DNA of 9,921 bases from Dorea sp. (GTDB lineage Bacteria > Bacillota_A > Clostridia > Lachnospirales > Lachnospiraceae): positions 1-9,921 of the forward strand of contig JAEDLC010000063.1 in NCBI GenBank assembly GCA_016295505.1, written 5' to 3'. The notes beneath the pieces are model-generated. The model made no database searches. It had not been told where the DNA came from and saw only the letters and a list, made by a program, of their open reading frames with translations. Positions 7,516-9,921 of the stretch are shown piece after piece (positions within the stretch are counted from its first letter, which is position 1; each line of letters opens with the position of its first letter). Made by a program: the position numbers and the translations under genes.

Positions 7516-8373
7516 ATGAACAACGTACTTTTTTCTGTTTTTCCCAATGAAAACTTTGTTGACCTGGGACTCTACCAGTATGGCTGGGAACACTGTAAGC
7601 CTTCCCATTCTTTTGGCCCTGCTGCCAGAAATCACTACCTGTTTCATTATGTAATATCCGGAACCGGAAAACTGCTCGCGGACAAATCTCCGGGAAACAC
7701 AGTAGAATATCAGATCAAAAGCGGACAGGGCTTTATGCTGTTTCCTCATCAGATCAATACCTATATTGCTGATCACGATCTTCCCTGGGAATATGTCTGG
7801 ATTGAATTCGATGGACTGAGAGCCAGAGAAGCTATCGAAATCGCAGGGCTAAGACCGGACAATCCGGTATATCATGCAGGCTCCAAGGATCTGAGAAATG
7901 ATATGATGAATGAAATGCTGTATATCGTCCAGCATTCTACAGAATCTCCCATGCACCTGATCGGACATCTGTATCTTTTCCTGGACTATTTTATGCGTTC
8001 TGCACATTCAGTCAGATTAAATCAGGGAGGGAAATTGAGAGATTTCTATATTAAAGAAGCCCTTACCTTTATAGAACAAAATTTCCAGAATGATATCACA
8101 GTGGAAGACATCGCTGATTCCTGCGGACTGAATCGCAGCTATTTCGGGAAAATATTTCATGATATCATTGGCAAATCTCCACAGGAATTTCTGATCAGCT
8201 ACCGCATGACAAAAGCAGCCGAACTCTTAAAACTAACAGGTCTGTCCGTTGCGGATATCGGAAATGCCGTCGGATATCCGAACCAGCTGCATTTCTCGCG
8301 GGCATTTAAAAAAGTATATGGAATATCACCAAGAAACTGGCGCAATGAAAATCGACTGGAACCTTTAAAGTAA
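7516..8373 (+). CDS. AraC-family transcriptional regulator of the sugar operon
   Basis: DNA-binding regulator of 285 aa that probably activates the divergent sugar operon when its sugar ligand is bound. An N-terminal cupin-type sensing domain (about 10-160) contains the typical HYVISGTGKL (44-53) and GQGFMLFPHQINTY (70-83) segments. The C-terminal AraC/XylS domain carries two helix-turn-helix units: ITVEDIADSCGLNRSYFGKIF (about 194-214) and LSVADIGNAVGYPNQLHFSRAFK (about 243-265), ending with the family signature YGISPRNWR. The frame is open back to an ATG at 7300, but the ATG at 7516 follows AAAGGAGGG (7503-7511), and the promoter at 7459-7488 lies downstream of 7300, so the short form is chosen. 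Raffinose/alpha-galactosidase operons of Lachnospiraceae and streptococci often have such a regulator beside them (RafR/MsmR type). The stop is only 10 bp from the stop of convergent spmB. Confidence 0.93.
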   Translation: MNNVLFSVFPNENFVDLGLYQYGWEHCKPSHSFGPAARNHYLFHYVISGTGKLLADKSPGNTVEYQIKSGQGFMLFPHQINTYIADHDLPWEYVWIEFDGLRAREAIEIAGLRPDNPVYHAGSKDLRNDMMNEMLYIVQHSTESPMHLIGHLYLFLDYFMRSAHSVRLNQGGKLRDFYIKEALTFIEQNFQNDITVEDIADSCGLNRSYFGKIFHDIIGKSPQEFLISYRMTKAAELLKLTGLSVADIGNAVGYPNQLHFSRAFKKVYGISPRNWRNENRLEPLK

Positions 8374-8383
8374 TCCTGCATTT

Positions 8384-8911
8384 CTACACCATCCATCCGG
8401 CCAGCAGTACGCTTGCAGCAATGCCTGCAAAAGTCGCAAAAAGAGCACCTCCGAGCGTGTACCTCGTTTTTGTGACTTTTGCGGTCATGTAATATACGCT
8501 CATTGTATAAAAAACCGTCTCCGTGCAGGACATACTGATGGAAGCAATAAGACCAATATATGAATCCGTCCCATATTCCTTATACACATCCAGAAGAAGA
8601 CTTGTCGCAGCGGACGACGAAAACAATTTCACTACCGTAAGCGGAACCAACTCCCCCGGGAATCCAATCCTTTCAGAAAACATGCCGATCATATCTGACA
8701 GAAAATCCAGGAATCCGGAAGCTCTTAATATTCCGACGGCCACCATCAGACCAACCAGCGTCGGCATGATCCTGATCACAGTAAAAAATCCACTTTTGGC
8801 ACCTTTGACAAAAGTATCATATACATTGACCTTCATTAAAAGTCCATAACAGATAATCCCAAAAATCACAAGCGGCACAATAAAATCCGCCAGATATAAT
8901 ACGAACTTCAT
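8384..8911 (-). CDS. spmB: Spore maturation protein B (nucleoside-recognition/Gate domain membrane protein)
   Basis: Membrane protein of 175 aa, matching the roughly 178 aa of Bacillus subtilis SpmB, which with SpmA is needed for spore core dehydration and heat resistance. Several hydrophobic segments are visible (about 3-24, 48-63, 88-108, 117-142, 154-172). Family landmarks are LMKVNVYDTFVKGAK (25-39), RIMPTLVGLMVAVGILRASGFLD (47-69), the SSSAATSLLLDVYKEYGTDSYIG segment (98-120) and SCTETVFYTMSVYY (128-141). In many SpmB proteins the last of these reads STDT followed by a similar LYVLTVY, so the core is well kept. The open frame extends to a TTG at 8935, but the ATG at 8911 has GGGAG 7 bases upstream and begins where the B. 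subtilis protein does. It is divergent from spmA, not downstream of it. Biochemical function of the family is not established. Confidence 0.88.
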   Translation of the reverse strand: MKFVLYLADFIVPLVIFGIICYGLLMKVNVYDTFVKGAKSGFFTVIRIMPTLVGLMVAVGILRASGFLDFLSDMIGMFSERIGFPGELVPLTVVKLFSSSAATSLLLDVYKEYGTDSYIGLIASISMSCTETVFYTMSVYYMTAKVTKTRYTLGGALFATFAGIAASVLLAGWMV

Positions 8912-8946
8912 TCCTAAACTCCCTGTTATCCACAATATCCACTTAA

Positions 8947-8975
8947 AATATATGCATAACTACAGGGGAATTTTC
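8947..8975 (-). promoter_or_regulatory. Candidate sigma-E sporulation promoter for spmB
   Basis: On the minus strand GAAAATT (8975-8969) resembles the sigma-E -35 (KMATATT, 6 of 7) and CATATATT (8954-8947) the -10 (CATACAHT, 7 of 8), with 14 bp between them, the normal spacing for this factor. Transcription would start near 8940, about 29 bases before the ATG. The -35 lies inside the left arm of the 68-bp palindrome. Consensus sequences are recalled from B. subtilis, where the dacB-spmA-spmB operon is sigma-E dependent. The region is AT-rich, so a chance match is possible. Confidence 0.45.
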
Positions 8976-9029
8976 ATTGGGGACGGAGGATTTTTAAAAA
9001 TCCTCCGTCCCCAATGAAAATTCCCCTGT
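8962..9029. repeat. Perfect 68-bp palindrome between spmB and spmA (REP/MITE-like)
   Basis: Bases 8962-8995 are the exact reverse complement of 8996-9029, with 34-bp arms, no mismatch and no spacer; the centre is TTTTT/AAAAA. Each arm contains GGGGACGGAGGA-type sequence near the centre and an AGGGGA block near the outer end, and on the right the motif continues as CCCTGTCCC just outside the arm. It does not encode a protein. GGGGAC...GTCCCC palindromes occur scattered in clostridial genomes, often near IS200-like (REP-associated) transposases, so a small mobile or REP-type element is the best inference. Neither arm is followed by a good U-tract within a few bases on minus; on plus CCCTTTTTAA follows at 9030-9039, so terminator activity on the plus strand is possible. 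Confidence 0.8.
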
Positions 9030-9036
9030 CCCTTTT

Positions 9037-9065
9037 TAATAATCCACATTTTCCACACATATAAT
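9037..9065 (+). promoter_or_regulatory. Candidate sigma-E sporulation promoter for spmA
   Basis: TAATAAT (9037-9043) matches the sigma-E -35 KMATATT at 6 of 7 positions and CATATAAT (9058-9065) the -10 CATACAHT at 7 of 8, with 14 bp between them. Transcription would begin near 9072, about 23 bases before the chosen ATG. The same -10 also contains a perfect sigma-A TATAAT (9060-9065), with TTAATA 18 bp upstream as a weak -35, so vegetative expression cannot be excluded. Because the gene product acts in sporulation, the sigma-E reading is preferred. Confidence 0.45.
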
Positions 9066-9082
9066 ATAACAATTTCCACCTT

Positions 9083-9089
9083 AAGGTGA
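9083..9089 (+). promoter_or_regulatory. spmA: Ribosome-binding site that decides the spmA start
   Basis: AAGGTGA pairs with the end of 16S rRNA and ends 5 bases before the ATG at 9095. The earlier in-frame GTG at 9086 lies inside this ribosome site and so cannot be the start. Confidence 0.65.
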
Positions 9090-9094
9090 CAACT

Positions 9095-9709
9095 ATGTTA
9101 AATTATCTCTGGGCCGGTATGATTCTGACCGGGATCATATACGCTGCTTTTACCGGACGAATGCCGGACATCACCAATGCTGCCGTGGATTCTTCTAAGG
9201 AAGCTATTGCTCTGTGCATTACCATGATGGGAATCATGTCTTTCTGGGTCGGAATCATGGAGATAGCCTCCAAATCCGGTATTATCAAGTCTGCTTCCGA
9301 AAAAATACTTCCTTTTATACAATTTCTATTTCCGGATCTTCCTCTAAACCACCCCTCTATAGGCCACATTACCACCAATATTATCGCCAATATCCTGGGG
9401 CTTGGCTGGGCAGCAACACCTGCCGGTCTGAAGGCAATGGAAGAACTGGAACATCTGGAAGAGGATCGAAGGCTTGGTCTCCTCTCAGGACCGGTCCGTA
9501 AAAAAGGAGTTGCCAGTAATGAAATGTGTTCTTTTCTGATCCTTAATATTTCTTCACTTCAGCTGATTCCCGTGAATGTAATTGCGTATCGGAGCCAATA
9601 CGGAAGTGTCAATCCTGCCGCAATTGTCGGTGCCGGAATTATCGCTACATCTGTGAGTACTCTGGCTGCTATTCTGTATTGTAAACTGTTTGAACATGAC
9701 AACAGCTAA
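9095..9709 (+). CDS. spmA: Spore maturation protein A
   Basis: Membrane protein of 204 aa (B. subtilis SpmA is about 196) acting with SpmB in spore maturation and core dehydration. Family features are in order: MLNYLWAGMILTGIIYAAFTG (1-21), which aligns with the start of SpmA, the segment VDSSKEAIALCITMMGIMSFWVGIM (31-55), PFIQFLFPDLPLNHPSIGHITTNIIANILGLGWAATPAGLKAME (73-116, with the near-invariant GLG.AATP..KAM motif), and NISSLQLIPVNVIAYRSQYGS (151-171). A slightly longer charged linker (117-143) than in B. subtilis separates the two halves. The start is the ATG at 9095, supported by homology and AAGGTGA. Divergent from spmB with a 68-bp palindrome between them, whereas in Bacillus the two are co-directional. 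No plus-strand intrinsic terminator with a U-tract is seen after the stop. Confidence 0.92.
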   Translation: MLNYLWAGMILTGIIYAAFTGRMPDITNAAVDSSKEAIALCITMMGIMSFWVGIMEIASKSGIIKSASEKILPFIQFLFPDLPLNHPSIGHITTNIIANILGLGWAATPAGLKAMEELEHLEEDRRLGLLSGPVRKKGVASNEMCSFLILNISSLQLIPVNVIAYRSQYGSVNPAAIVGAGIIATSVSTLAAILYCKLFEHDNS

Positions 9710-9723
9710 AAAATTCCCGGCAC

Positions 9724-9772
9724 AAAAATAACGGGATATCACACATGAAACTCATTGTCTGATATCCCGTTA
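9724..9772 (-). terminator. Intrinsic terminator for a minus-strand transcript entering from the right
   Basis: TAACGGGATATCA (9729-9741) and TGATATCCCGTTA (9760-9772) form a perfect 13-bp stem around an 18-base loop. On the minus strand the stem is followed directly by TTTTTG (9728-9723), a proper U-tract. On the plus strand it is followed by CGGATGATC, so it would not efficiently stop spmA. It therefore marks the 3' end of a minus-strand transcription unit that includes or lies beyond the right edge of the window. Confidence 0.7.
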
Positions 9773-9835
9773 CGGATGATCTGCTATATTACTCATTTCT
9801 ATCTACCTTCGAATGAACATTATCTTCCTGTTTTT

Positions 9836-9907
9836 CTACACAACAGTTCTAAAGCTTTCATAATATTCTTCCAGCATTGTTCTGATCTTTCTCATTTTCA
9901 TCTTCAT
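9836..9907 (-). CDS. Possible small protein of 23 aa, unidentified
   Basis: On the minus strand a perfect AGGAGG (9921-9916) lies 8 bases before an ATG at 9907, opening a 23-codon frame that ends at TAG (9838-9836). The peptide starts MKMKMRKIRT, then has an acidic aromatic middle (LEEYYESF) and ends RTVV; it has no membrane segment or signal and looks like one short amphipathic helix. The sequence between its stop and the terminator at 9772 holds only two tiny frames (5 and 8 codons). I do not recognise the peptide. Strong ribosome site, good spacing and a following terminator argue for a real gene; the short length and lack of known relatives argue for caution. It could instead be the last small gene of an operon outside the window. 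Confidence 0.4.
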   Translation of the reverse strand: MKMKMRKIRTMLEEYYESFRTVV

Positions 9908-9921
9908 AAATCATTCCTCCT

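Noticed and set aside
8912..8935. TTG start for spmB eight codons upstream
   Set aside because: No ribosome site for the TTG; the ATG at 8911 has GGGAG and aligns with the SpmB start.
8936..9085. Riboswitch or structured RNA in the spm intergenic region
   Set aside because: The only strong structure is the perfect palindrome, and the likely transcript starts lie outside it, so it would not be in either leader.
9086..9094. GTG start for spmA
   Set aside because: The GTG is part of the AAGGTGA ribosome site for the ATG at 9095, where SpmA homologues begin.
1..9921. CRISPR array, tRNA/rRNA genes, toxin-antitoxin, phage or defence genes
   Set aside because: No regularly spaced repeats, RNA gene signatures or such protein families were seen on either strand; apart from the edges, the window is accounted for by sugar-use and spore genes.

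Overview
The window looks like chromosomal DNA of a spore-forming, low-to-moderate GC Firmicute, most plausibly a gut Lachnospiraceae member (Blautia/Dorea/Ruminococcus gnavus-like). The basis is strong AGGAGG-type ribosome sites, a lipobox solute-binding protein, separate ABC sugar permeases without their own ATPase, an AraC-type local activator and two SpmA/SpmB spore-maturation genes. The genus is inferred from gene content and style only.

Region 1 (about 64-7515, minus strand) is a five-gene operon for uptake and breakdown of alpha-galactosides of the raffinose/melibiose type. In transcription order it encodes a lipoprotein sugar-binding protein (7273-5981), two MalF/MalG-type permeases (5962-5084 and 5084-4239), a GH36 alpha-galactosidase (4201-2018) and a GH13 subfamily 4 amylosucrase/sucrose-hydrolase-type enzyme (1990-131). 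A perfect 38-bp palindrome (64-101) follows as likely terminator. The logic is import of the oligosaccharide, removal of galactose in the cytoplasm, then cleavage of the released sucrose by the GH13_4 enzyme. The ABC ATPase is not in the window and is presumably a shared MsmX/MsmK-type protein.

Region 2 (7516-8373, plus strand) is a divergent AraC-family regulator. It is separated from the operon by a 242-bp control region with a good promoter for araC, two overlapping dyads that may be operator sites, and a poor promoter for the operon, as expected if the operon needs activation.

Region 3 (8384-9709) is unrelated to sugar use. It holds spmB (minus) and spmA (plus), arranged head to head instead of in the usual co-directional spmA-spmB order. 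Between them lies a perfect 68-bp palindrome, flanked on both sides by sequences resembling sigma-E sporulation promoters; one candidate -35 element lies inside a palindrome arm.

Region 4 (9710-9921) has a minus-strand intrinsic terminator and, upstream of it, a possible 23-codon small gene behind a perfect AGGAGG site at the window edge.

The system is mostly recognisable. The less ordinary points are the use of an amylosucrase-type enzyme in a raffinose-type operon, the rearranged spm pair with its long palindrome, and the tiny ORF at the right edge.
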